Below, in pieces: positions 6,531 through 13,586 of a stretch of DNA of 24,911 nt. The stretch is from UBA11710 sp049287025 (GTDB lineage Bacteria > Patescibacteriota > Patescibacteriia > Magasanikbacterales > UBA922), in assembly GCA_049287025.1 (NCBI GenBank), contig JBAQFA010000028.1, forward strand, positions 1-24,911. The letters are read 5' to 3'. The notes beneath the pieces were generated by a model. The model searched no databases. It had not been told where the DNA came from and saw nothing but the letters and a program-made list of their open reading frames with translations. The position numbers and the translations under genes are program-made. How positions within the stretch are numbered: position 1 is the first letter of the stretch; each line of letters opens with the position of its first letter.

Positions 6531-7025
6531 ATGTTAGAAATCACAAAAATCCCCACCCCCTCACTCCGCCAACGATCAGCTGAACTAGATCCGGTTTTGA
6601 TATTAACTGAGGAAATCCAAAATCTAATTATTGATATGATCCCGACAATGTACCAAAGTGATGGCATTGGTTTGGCTGCACCACAAGTCGGTAAAAATAT
6701 TAGACTATGTACTATTGGTAAAGAGGCTCTAAAAGTTGATAAAAAAAATACCCTACCAGTTGAAGACTTGGTTTTGATAAATCCAGTTTGGCAAAAATTG
6801 TCTGTGAGAAAAACTGAAGATGTGGAAGGTTGCTTATCAGTGCCAAAAACTTTTGGCAAAGTAAAACGTTATAAAAAAATTGAAGTAATTGCTCTAGATA
6901 AAAATGGTAAAAAAATAAAATTTGAAGCGCACGACTTTTTTGCCCGTGTGATTCAACATGAAGTTGATCATCTAGATGGAATCTTATTTATTGATAAGGC
7001 AACAGGAATTTATCAGGTTGAATAA
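6531..7025 (+). CDS. def: Peptide deformylase
   Basis: This metalloenzyme removes the formyl group from the N-terminal methionine of new proteins. At 164 residues it has normal length. All three family motifs are present: GIGLAAPQVG (motif 1), EGCLSVP with the metal-ligand cysteine (motif 2) and QHEVDHLDG with the HExxH-type zinc/iron ligands and catalytic glutamate (motif 3). The gene sits directly before fmt in the same direction, so addition and removal of the formyl group are encoded together, a common arrangement. The ATG at 6531 is preceded by word repeats rather than an SD. Confidence 0.97.
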   Translation: MLEITKIPTPSLRQRSAELDPVLILTEEIQNLIIDMIPTMYQSDGIGLAAPQVGKNIRLCTIGKEALKVDKKNTLPVEDLVLINPVWQKLSVRKTEDVEGCLSVPKTFGKVKRYKKIEVIALDKNGKKIKFEAHDFFARVIQHEVDHLDGILFIDKATGIYQVE

Positions 7026-7027
7026 AA

Positions 7028-7113
7028 CACAGATTCCACAGATTTTGGTGGATTGCACTGAATATTATTATCAAAAAATCTGTGAAATCATTTTTTAATC
7101 TGTGAAATCAATG
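7028..7113. repeat. ATCTGTGAAATCA intergenic repeat between def and fmt
   Basis: Two direct copies of AATCTGTGAAATCA lie at 7077-7090 and 7097-7110, with inverted words ACACAGATTCCACAGATT at the left end. CACAGATTTT (7037-7046) can pair with AAAATCTGTG (7075-7084). The right end reads ATCAATGTT directly before the fmt ATG, as at the rpsK/rpsM spacer (18236-18344). Confidence 0.65.
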
Positions 7114-7115
7114 TT

Positions 7116-8048
7116 ATGAAAATTATCTTTTTTGGCACGCACGAATTTGCCACTACAATTTTACAAGGCCTAATAGACAATGGCATTTTTGATATTGATC
7201 TAGTAATTACTCAACCAGACAAACCAGTCGGACGCAAACAAGAATTACAACCTTCACCAGTTAAAATATTAGCAGAAAAATATAATCTCAAAGTAGATCA
7301 ACCATCGTCACTCAAGACTTTTGACTTTAAGACTTTAGAAACTTTTGACTTAGGTGTCTGTGCGCAGTATGGACTCATTATTCCAGAAAAAATTTTAAGT
7401 GCACCAAAATTCGGGACACTAAACGTGCACACCAGTTTACTCCCAAAATATCGTGGTGCCTCCCCTATTCAAACGGCTTTAATTAATGGCGAAACTGAGA
7501 CTGGAGTCACTATTATGAAAATGGACGCGGGCATGGATACTGGGCCAATAATTTTGCAAAAAACAGTCAAAATTGACCCAGATGACACTTATCCTATACT
7601 GGACGAAAAACTCGCTAAAATCGGCATTTTTACGCTTTTGGAAGCCGTTCCAGACTATGTTTCTGGCAAACTAATCCCCCAACCCCAGGATAATGCCGAA
7701 GCGACCACTTGTAAACTTTTGGACAGAGAAGATGGTAAAATTGACTGGTCAAAATCAGCTGGGGAAATATATAATCAATATCGAGGATTAACCCCATGGC
7801 CTGGAGTGTGGACAACAATGGATGATTTATTTCCAACATTGGGTGAGAATAAAAGAATTAAGTTGTTGAAAATTGCGTTGGGTGATAAAAATTTAAGATC
7901 AGAAGATCAGAAGATCAAAATAGAAAAAGATAGAATATTTATAAATTGTAATAATAGTGTCATTGAAATTTTAGAATTACAATTGGAAGGTAGTAACGCG
8001 ATGGATAGCAGGAGTTTTATTAATGGTTATAAAAACTATTTAAAATAA
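7116..8048 (+). CDS. fmt: Methionyl-tRNA formyltransferase
   Basis: It formylates initiator Met-tRNA with 10-formyl-tetrahydrofolate; 310 residues is typical. The N-terminal catalytic domain starts KIIFFGTHEFA and contains the folate/active-site segments NVHTSLLPKYRGASPIQ and GETETGVTIMKMDAGMDTGPI. The C-terminal OB-like tRNA-binding domain begins near the segment with LDREDGKIDWSKSA and QYRGLTPWPGVW. Two stretches of 8-bp period repeat lie inside the gene, at 7316-7354 (residues about 67-80, SLKTFDFKTLETFDL) and at 7896-7917 (RSEDQKI), both in less conserved surface parts. Gene order is def-fmt-CYTH-Wzy, all co-directional with gaps of 3-5 bp after fmt. Confidence 0.96.
   Translation: MKIIFFGTHEFATTILQGLIDNGIFDIDLVITQPDKPVGRKQELQPSPVKILAEKYNLKVDQPSSLKTFDFKTLETFDLGVCAQYGLIIPEKILSAPKFGTLNVHTSLLPKYRGASPIQTALINGETETGVTIMKMDAGMDTGPIILQKTVKIDPDDTYPILDEKLAKIGIFTLLEAVPDYVSGKLIPQPQDNAEATTCKLLDREDGKIDWSKSAGEIYNQYRGLTPWPGVWTTMDDLFPTLGENKRIKLLKIALGDKNLRSEDQKIKIEKDRIFINCNNSVIEILELQLEGSNAMDSRSFINGYKNYLK
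7316..7354. repeat. GACTTTAA word repeat inside fmt
   Basis: Four to five imperfect 8-bp units of the GACTTTNN type. The 21 bases from 7331 match the GT2/GT4 spacer at 10997-11017 at 19 positions. Confidence 0.5.
7896..7917. repeat. 8-bp tandem repeat AGATCAGA inside fmt
   Basis: Two perfect copies of AGATCAGA plus AGATCA. Because 8 is not a multiple of 3, each copy is read in a different frame, giving RSEDQKI. Confidence 0.7.
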
Positions 8049-8053
8049 TTTAT

Positions 8054-8791
8054 ATGCCAGAACCATCATCACCAGAATTAACCGCGTATTTCTTGGATCA
8101 CTACTCTCCAGAAGATGAAACTAAAAAAGAAAAAAAAGAATTACCTTTGGAGATCGAGGCTAAGTTTATTATTCATTCTAAAGATTTTAAGGCTGACAAT
8201 AGACAAAAAACTGTGATGATAAATTATTATTATGAAAAAAGTGACGCCACCCAAATCGCGATGATAGCTGGATTGGAACTAGACAGAAAAATTAAACCTA
8301 GTGTTGTAAGATTAAGAATTGAGCAAACTGGACAAGATAGAAAATGCTTCATTGCTATAAAAAACAAAAAAACAGAAGGTACTTCTACTAGAGTTGAATT
8401 AGAAACAGAAATTTCTGAACAACAGATGGCCCAAATTACTATGGGACACCGACCAACATCTAAATTGGTAAAAGAAAAATATACGATCCCTCATGATCTA
8501 AAAATTGATGATAACCAAACATTACCAATTAAATTGGAGATAACCCGTATTACCGAAGCAGGAGCTAAACCTGTTACAGAAGAAGAATTACCGGTATGGT
8601 TTGTGGAAGTAGAAACAACCAATGAAAATGATTTGGCACAAGTAAGAAAACATGTTTATGGTATTGATTTGATGAAGGATGCTGTAGATGTTTCAAGTGA
8701 AAAAGAATTTGGCATGAAAAATTTATCAAAGACAGGTGTGGATGATAAAGTAAAAAGAAAAATAAGCGATTTACTCCCTCTGACAAAATAA
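8054..8791 (+). CDS. CYTH-domain protein (triphosphate tunnel metalloenzyme-like)
   Basis: This is a 245-residue soluble protein. After a charged, Pro-rich N-terminal tail (1-30) comes EIEAKF with the ExExK signature of CYTH proteins (Glu33, Glu35, Lys37), which binds metal and triphosphate. Further tunnel-type strands with alternating charged residues follow in order: VVRLRIEQ, CFIAIKNKK, RVELETEIS, LVKEKYTI, IKLEITRI and WFVEVETT. Family members hydrolyse inorganic triphosphate or thiamine triphosphate, or act as class IV adenylate cyclases; the sequence alone does not say which. It follows fmt by 5 bp and precedes the Wzy-like gene by 3 bp, so it is probably co-transcribed with both. Confidence 0.8.
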   Translation: MPEPSSPELTAYFLDHYSPEDETKKEKKELPLEIEAKFIIHSKDFKADNRQKTVMINYYYEKSDATQIAMIAGLELDRKIKPSVVRLRIEQTGQDRKCFIAIKNKKTEGTSTRVELETEISEQQMAQITMGHRPTSKLVKEKYTIPHDLKIDDNQTLPIKLEITRITEAGAKPVTEEELPVWFVEVETTNENDLAQVRKHVYGIDLMKDAVDVSSEKEFGMKNLSKTGVDDKVKRKISDLLPLTK

Positions 8792-8794
8792 TTT

Positions 8795-10279
8795 ATGAAC
8801 GAAAACTTCCTTACCAAACAATCAATTTTTTTCAATTGGCAAACCTTTGTGTTGTTAATAGTTTTTTTTGGTATTAGAATCATGTCCTTTTTTCTCGTGG
8901 GACACACAACTATACAAGGTGGTTTGGTATTTTTAATTCTCATGATCTTGGGAATTTTATATTTTAAAAATCCTAACTGGGCTTGGGGATTGGTTTTGGG
9001 AGAAATTTTATTAGGTGGATCTGGTCATTATTTAGAATTTCTGGGTCTGTCTATTCGAACTGTTTTAATTTTCTTTTTCATGTTTTTGTGGCTAGCCCAA
9101 CTAATTGGTGAACAGACTTTTCACAAAATATTTGATGTTCATAGCCGAGTAAACTATATTTTAATTATTTTATTTTTGATCTTAGGTTTCGCTGTTGGTA
9201 ATGGTCTTTATAATGGCCATGAATTTAAAAAAGTTGTTGGTGACCTAATGCCTTTTGCTTTTTTGCTTTTAACCTTCCCCTCTTATCATCTCTTTGCCAA
9301 TGAAAAAACTCAAAAATATTTAATTAGACTAATTATGGTTTTTATTTTGGGCACAGCCATTTTTTCTCTGATTACTTTTGCTTTATTTTCTCTTCATATT
9401 ACAGAATTACATTTGGATTTTTATCAATGGTACCGCGATGTAGATATGGGGAAAATTACTGACATGACCCAGGGATTCTTCCGTATAGTAGAACCAGCTC
9501 ATTTATTAGTTGTGCCTTTTATCTTATTAATCACTTCCCTGCGGATGCGAGATGAAAAACACAATAAAATGTGGCTCATATTTTTAACTTTATTAATTAT
9601 AATTTTAGTTTTAAACTTATCTCGTGGTTATTTTCTCGCTCTTCTCGTTGGATTACTAGTCTTGAAATATAAACACAAATGGAAAAATTGGTTTAAAGAA
9701 TGTTTTGTCACTATATTATTAATCGGAATAGTATTTTCTTCTATTCACTTTTTGGCTAGTGGTAATAAATCGCTTGGTTGGGATTTGTTTGGCTTGAGAA
9801 TAAAAAGTATGGCTGTACCTAGTTTAGAAGTCAGTACTGATACCCGCATGATGATTTTACCAGTTATTTTGGATACTATAACGGCCAATCCAATTCTAGG
9901 TGTGGGTCTGGGTGCGAGCATTACGTTTTTAAATACTGCGACTTATGAAAGTATTACTACGACGCAATTTGATTGGGGCTATTTGGAAATGTGGGCAGAA
10001 ACCGGAATTTTTGGTTTGATTATTTTGACGGCTCTTTATATGTTTGTGGCTTACAAATTAATTATAAAAATAAAAAACATACCCGATTGGCATGATTTTG
10101 ATATTGGTTTGTTGGCTGGTATAACGGCTTTTCTAATTATGAACATCACCATCCCCGCCCTCTTTCATGTCTATGGTATATTATTCTTGGTCTTTGTTGG
10201 CACCATTGCTCTCAAACATACTCTTATCTTTGATCAAACTACTACTCTTCTCTACCAAATATTTAATCGGACAAAATAA
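8795..10279 (+). CDS. O-antigen ligase / Wzy-like polytopic membrane protein
   Basis: This 494-residue protein has about ten or more hydrophobic helices over most of its length. The Wzy_C / O-antigen-ligase signature is visible: NLSRGYFLALLVGLLVL in a transmembrane helix, then a long loop with STDTRMMILPVILDTI, NPILGVGLGAS and WGYLEMWAETGIFGLI. In this family the large external loop and its arginine and histidine residues act in polymerising or transferring lipid-linked glycans. The neighbouring flippase and glycosyltransferases on the opposite strand support a role in surface-polysaccharide assembly. Ligase and polymerase cannot be separated by sequence reading. The C-terminus ends in a hairpin shared with the convergent GT2 gene. 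Confidence 0.82.
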   Translation: MNENFLTKQSIFFNWQTFVLLIVFFGIRIMSFFLVGHTTIQGGLVFLILMILGILYFKNPNWAWGLVLGEILLGGSGHYLEFLGLSIRTVLIFFFMFLWLAQLIGEQTFHKIFDVHSRVNYILIILFLILGFAVGNGLYNGHEFKKVVGDLMPFAFLLLTFPSYHLFANEKTQKYLIRLIMVFILGTAIFSLITFALFSLHITELHLDFYQWYRDVDMGKITDMTQGFFRIVEPAHLLVVPFILLITSLRMRDEKHNKMWLIFLTLLIIILVLNLSRGYFLALLVGLLVLKYKHKWKNWFKECFVTILLIGIVFSSIHFLASGNKSLGWDLFGLRIKSMAVPSLEVSTDTRMMILPVILDTITANPILGVGLGASITFLNTATYESITTTQFDWGYLEMWAETGIFGLIILTALYMFVAYKLIIKIKNIPDWHDFDIGLLAGITAFLIMNITIPALFHVYGILFLVFVGTIALKHTLIFDQTTTLLYQIFNRTK

Positions 10280-10302
10280 TCTCCCTCACCAGCGGATTAT
10301 TT
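10274..10302. terminator. Hairpin at the convergent Wzy-like / GT2 gene ends
   Basis: AAATAATC (10274-10281) pairs perfectly with GATTATTT (10295-10302) over a 13-base loop. It overlaps both stop codons. There is no good U tract, so it is only a possible terminator. Confidence 0.35.
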
Positions 10303-10978
10303 ACAAACTGTGCTTACTAATTACCACTTCCCTAGCCTTTTCGTACTTCTCTACTTTACTTTTAAACCATGGCAAATATTTCCATGGTTTTTTGTAAGCA
10401 AATTTTGGCAACCATGAACTCATGGTTCCTTTAGCGATAATAGTAAATAAAGTTTTTGGTATATACACTCCAATTTTTCCTTGTTTACCCTGAGCTGTGT
10501 CGAAGGGTTTAGCCATAGTTAACCACAAATCCCAATCTTGAAAACGTTTTAAGGATTCATCCCATTTAATTGCATCCTGGCGACGGATGAGCGATGTGGA
10601 ATGAATAAAATTATTTTGTTTCAGTATTTCAACATTAAAATCTCTAGAAGGTATCACTTTTGTGTTGTATTTTGTTACGTGTATTTTGTATTTTGAGTAG
10701 ACAAAACTCGCCTGCGGATTCTCATCCAAAGTTTTTTTCATCTCCTCCAACATTCGTGGTACAGCAACGACGTCTGCATCCCAAAAAATCACATATTCAC
10801 CATTGGCTTTGGCTAAACCACGATTTCTCATCACGGGCGCGCCTTCGTGTTTTTCGTCTCGCTCAATTACAATCTCAATATTTTTATAGGTTTGTTTTTT
10901 TATGGAATCCAAAGCTAACGCAAGCTCTTTTTCGTGTTTGTAAACTGGGATGATAACGCTAATTAATTTTTCATTCAT
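10301..10978 (-). CDS. Family 2 glycosyltransferase
   Basis: This 225-residue GT-A-fold enzyme would transfer sugar from a nucleotide donor during glycan synthesis at the cytoplasmic membrane. The N-terminus LISVIIPVYKHEKELALAL is the classic GT2 nucleotide-binding start. The DxD-type metal site is Asp67-Ala-Asp69 (FWDADVV). RRQDAIKWDE and RFQDWDLWLTM match the acceptor/catalytic region. Residues 158-166 (PFDTAQGKQ) look foreign: homologues typically run straight from LTMAK to GKIGVYIP. The extra bases form the palindrome at 10487-10508, a widespread CCTTCGACA...CTCAGG-type repeat inserted in frame. The gene is last in the flippase operon, separated from the GT4 gene by a word-repeat spacer, with no SD. 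Confidence 0.92.
   Translation of the reverse strand: MNEKLISVIIPVYKHEKELALALDSIKKQTYKNIEIVIERDEKHEGAPVMRNRGLAKANGEYVIFWDADVVAVPRMLEEMKKTLDENPQASFVYSKYKIHVTKYNTKVIPSRDFNVEILKQNNFIHSTSLIRRQDAIKWDESLKRFQDWDLWLTMAKPFDTAQGKQGKIGVYIPKTLFTIIAKGTMSSWLPKFAYKKPWKYLPWFKSKVEKYEKAREVVISKHSL
10487..10508. repeat. Short palindrome inserted in frame in the GT2 gene
   Basis: ACCCT (10487-10491) pairs with AGGGT (10504-10508) around GAGCTGTGTCGA. On the coding strand the core is CCCTTCGACACAGCTCAGGG, a repeat type dispersed in many bacterial genomes. It encodes PFDTAQGK. Confidence 0.7.
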
Positions 10979-10981
10979 AAA

Positions 10982-11017
10982 ACTTTATGACTTTATGACT
11001 TTATAAACTTTTAACTT
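10982..11017. repeat. ACTTTATG 8-bp tandem repeat between the GT4 and GT2 genes
   Basis: Two perfect copies of ACTTTATG, then ACTTTATA and degenerate AACTTTTA units. It fills the whole gap up to the GT2 start codon. The same words occur inside fmt (7316-7354). Confidence 0.65.
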
Positions 11018-12151
11018 TTATATCCACCTCTCAATCACCTTCATCTGACTCTCCCACTTAAAATCCGTTCGCACTCGATCTCGAGCATTCTCAGCCAAAC
11101 GCTTGGCAAAGTCTGGATTTTTTAGCATTTCAACAATTGAATCAGCTATAATTTTATCACCTTTATAAATATCTACTATAATTCCGGTCTGACCATTAAT
11201 AACCGCTTCTTCTACTCCGCCACTCTTGCCCGCTACTACTGGCAGACCAGCGGCCGCTGCTTCCAAAAATACCATACCCAAACCTTCTTCTCTACCTTCA
11301 TCTGGATGAGTCAGGAGAACAAACAAATCAGCCAAATGATAAAAACTATTTAGTTCTTCATGTTTAACTTCACCCACCAAGCGCACCACATTTTGTAAAT
11401 TATTCTTTTGAATTTCTTGAATTAAAAATTGTCTCTTTGGTCCGTCCCCAATCAAAAACCAAACTAAATTGGGCACGCTTTCCAAAATTTTTGGTAAAAT
11501 CCGGACTAGATGTGTAATTCCTTTGCCATCAGTCAAGCGAGCAATGGACAACATCACATGTTTTCCTTCAAGCGCATATTGGGCTTTCATTTGAGCAATT
11601 TTTTCTCCACCAACTGGTTCAAAAAACATCGGCTCAGGACAAGGATACAAAACCGAAGATTTATTTTCTAATTCTGGTAATATTCTCAGTAAACGTTTTT
11701 TTAAATTTTCACTATTAAAAACAATCTGTTCACTATTTTCACACACAAAATTTAACATGGTCTTTTTCCATTTTGATCTAGTGCCAGCTTCTATATCAGT
11801 GCCATGAGAAAATACCACATAAGGAATCTTTTTGATTTTCTTTATTAACCAAGCCACATAACCCACAGGCAAAACATGATGCAAATAAATAATCTCAATT
11901 TTTTCTTTTTTTATAATTCTTAACACTTGCCAAAACATTTTTGTCCACCTGGGCCAGATAAAAATTGGCCACAACATTTTTTTTCTGACAGTTTTAAATT
12001 TATTATTTACATCAAACTCTTGGGCTAGTTTATGTTTTGGTGCCAAAACCACCACAGATTCTGGATCCAAAACGGTAGCAAATTGGTGGATATAGGTCTG
12101 TACCCCGCCAATCTCTGATGGATATTCTAATGTAATAATTAATTTTTTCAT
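11018..12151 (-). CDS. Family 4 glycosyltransferase
   Basis: This 377-residue GT-B-fold enzyme has an N-terminal Rossmann half starting KKLIITLEYPSEIGGVQTY, with the glycine-rich acceptor loop, and a middle SHGTD segment. The C-terminal donor-binding half contains LSIARLTDGKGI, WFLIGDGPKR, VVRLVGEV and the EX7E-type motif around EEGLGMVFLEAAAAGLPVV (about residues 285-305), followed by GGVEEAVINGQTG. These are hallmarks of GT4 retaining transferases acting on lipid-linked glycans. Donor and acceptor are unknown. Its ATG overlaps the TGA of the LysE-type gene by 4 bases (ATGA), which implies translational coupling. Confidence 0.94.
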   Translation of the reverse strand: MKKLIITLEYPSEIGGVQTYIHQFATVLDPESVVVLAPKHKLAQEFDVNNKFKTVRKKMLWPIFIWPRWTKMFWQVLRIIKKEKIEIIYLHHVLPVGYVAWLIKKIKKIPYVVFSHGTDIEAGTRSKWKKTMLNFVCENSEQIVFNSENLKKRLLRILPELENKSSVLYPCPEPMFFEPVGGEKIAQMKAQYALEGKHVMLSIARLTDGKGITHLVRILPKILESVPNLVWFLIGDGPKRQFLIQEIQKNNLQNVVRLVGEVKHEELNSFYHLADLFVLLTHPDEGREEGLGMVFLEAAAAGLPVVAGKSGGVEEAVINGQTGIIVDIYKGDKIIADSIVEMLKNPDFAKRLAENARDRVRTDFKWESQMKVIERWI

Positions 12152-12765
12152 AAAATAAAAAACAATAAACTTTTTAATAAAGACTCTAAAGCAAAAAATA
12201 TCAAAATTAAGGCAAACCCCTTAAACACAATCGAAACTAAATTTTTCTTCAATAATATTGATCTAAAACACGAAAAAACATAACCTAGAGTTGCTGTTGT
12301 TGTCAACCAACCGAGCTCCATAAAAAATACAAAAACCCACAAACCACCTGCCATTTCAGCATTCAACGCAAAAGCTCTTGGGGTACAAACAGTTATCCAA
12401 TAAATCCAAAAACCACCATTTAATAAAGTTAATAAAAATATTTTACTCAAACCAAACACTTCACCACTTTTCTGACTAATTTCATTAATTTTCCAGACTT
12501 TACTAGCAAGCCAAAGTAAAAATAAACCGCCACCAATAGAAATTAATTGAAAATAAAATTCTGGAATATTTAAAGTATAAATAAAAAGAACTATTACTAC
12601 TCCTACAAAAGTCTCCGCTAACAAAGCCCAAAAAATAATTTTCCAACTTTTTTTAAAACCACCTTGTAATATTTCAGTAAATACTGCCGCTAAAATTGGT
12701 CCTGGTACTGCACCACCAATTAGACCTAAAAGAAAGACTTCAATAATTTGCATTAAAACTTTCAT
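12148..12765 (-). CDS. LysE-family transporter
   Basis: This 205-residue integral membrane protein has about six hydrophobic helices. The start IIEVFLLGLIGGAVPGPILA matches the conserved N-terminal G-x-x-PGP signature of the LysE/RhtB amino-acid exporter family, and the segment KIIFWALLAETFVGVVIV follows the family pattern of the next helices. NGGFWIYWITVC replaces the usual NPK-type centre motif, so substrate prediction is unsafe. It is embedded in a glycan operon, overlapping the GNAT gene upstream and the GT4 gene downstream by 4 bases each, so it is co-expressed with them. A direct role in glycan export is not evident. Confidence 0.8.
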   Translation of the reverse strand: MKVLMQIIEVFLLGLIGGAVPGPILAAVFTEILQGGFKKSWKIIFWALLAETFVGVVIVLFIYTLNIPEFYFQLISIGGGLFLLWLASKVWKINEISQKSGEVFGLSKIFLLTLLNGGFWIYWITVCTPRAFALNAEMAGGLWVFVFFMELGWLTTTATLGYVFSCFRSILLKKNLVSIVFKGFALILIFFALESLLKSLLFFIL

Positions 12766-13289
12766 ACTTTTTTAATCATCATTACCTCTGGTAACAATTT
12801 ACCTGACGGTAATTTATGCCATTTTGATTTTTTAACATTACCAACTTTTTTAAACCCAACTGTTTTATAAAAATCAATCGCTTGTTTATTATATCTCACA
12901 ACTTTTACAGTAATATCTTTTCCATTCCCCAGCCAAGTAAAGGCCTTTTTAATTAATTTTTTACCAACTCCTTGACCTTGATATGGCGGTAAAATATAAA
13001 TAGCGCCGATCTCATTAATTCCAGTTTCTTTACTAGCCCCACAAAAACCAATAATCTTTTTATTTTCTTTAGCCACCCAACTCCGACGTTTTTTATTTTC
13101 TTTTATATTTTTACGCCAACGTTTAATTCTTTCTAAATCAAAAGATGGTAATTGTCTCAAATCTCTAATAGTTATACCAAGTTTTTTATTAGGATAAGTA
13201 GTCAACCAAGTTATTTTTGACACTTCAACAATACCACGTGCATCACCTGGAATGGCTCTGCTTATTTTGATAGATGTTCCTTTAACCAT
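12762..13289 (-). CDS. GNAT-family N-acetyltransferase
   Basis: This 175-residue cytoplasmic enzyme has the GNAT fold. ISRAIPGDARGIVEVSKITW is the typical N-terminal strand-helix. Motif A, the acetyl-CoA pyrophosphate-binding loop, is IYILPPYQGQGVGKKLIKKAF (the Q/R-x-x-G-x-G/A pattern is QGQGVGKK), and VRYNKQAIDFYKTVGFKKVG is motif B. The substrate is unknown; an acetylated sugar, amino acid or protein are all possible. It follows the 89-residue unknown gene by 26 bp and overlaps the LysE-type gene by ATGA. Confidence 0.9.
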   Translation of the reverse strand: MVKGTSIKISRAIPGDARGIVEVSKITWLTTYPNKKLGITIRDLRQLPSFDLERIKRWRKNIKENKKRRSWVAKENKKIIGFCGASKETGINEIGAIYILPPYQGQGVGKKLIKKAFTWLGNGKDITVKVVRYNKQAIDFYKTVGFKKVGNVKKSKWHKLPSGKLLPEVMMIKKV

Positions 13290-13315
13290 AATAAATATCC
13301 ATTCTTAACTATTTT

Positions 13316-13585
13316 TTACAAAGATTCTACTGTCATCTCTCCAGACTGCATGCCACCAGTTTGTTTAACAAATTCTTTTTTTAATCTTAAATCTAAATTT
13401 TTTCTTTCACCTGGAGATAAAATTATCCCAGCCATGACTAATTTTTCTTCCATAGCTGGACCGACTTTTTTTAACCAATCTGGTAAACTGCTAGTTTCAG
13501 AAATATTTTTTACTTCTGCTGGCAGTAATTCATATAACACCATAACCTGATTTAAAATCCCCTCCCCATTTCTTATTTCTCCCAT
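13316..13585 (-). CDS. Unknown 89-residue protein
   Basis: I do not recognise this protein. It is small, soluble and predicted helical, with VMVLYELLPAEVKNI, SSLPDWLKKVGPAMEEKL and SPGERKNLDLRLKKEF as amphipathic segments. There is no signal peptide, membrane helix or metal motif. It begins one base after the flippase stop and is followed by the GNAT gene after 26 bp, so it belongs to the glycan operon. The tight spacing and the absence of a better frame support coding. A competing plus-strand open frame covers much of the same DNA but lacks operon context. Confidence 0.65.
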   Translation of the reverse strand: MGEIRNGEGILNQVMVLYELLPAEVKNISETSSLPDWLKKVGPAMEEKLVMAGIILSPGERKNLDLRLKKEFVKQTGGMQSGEMTVESL

Positions 13586-13586
13586 A

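Noticed and set aside
8574..8943. Minus-strand open frames across the CYTH / Wzy-like junction
   Set aside because: Both plus-strand genes have family signatures; the minus frames show none.
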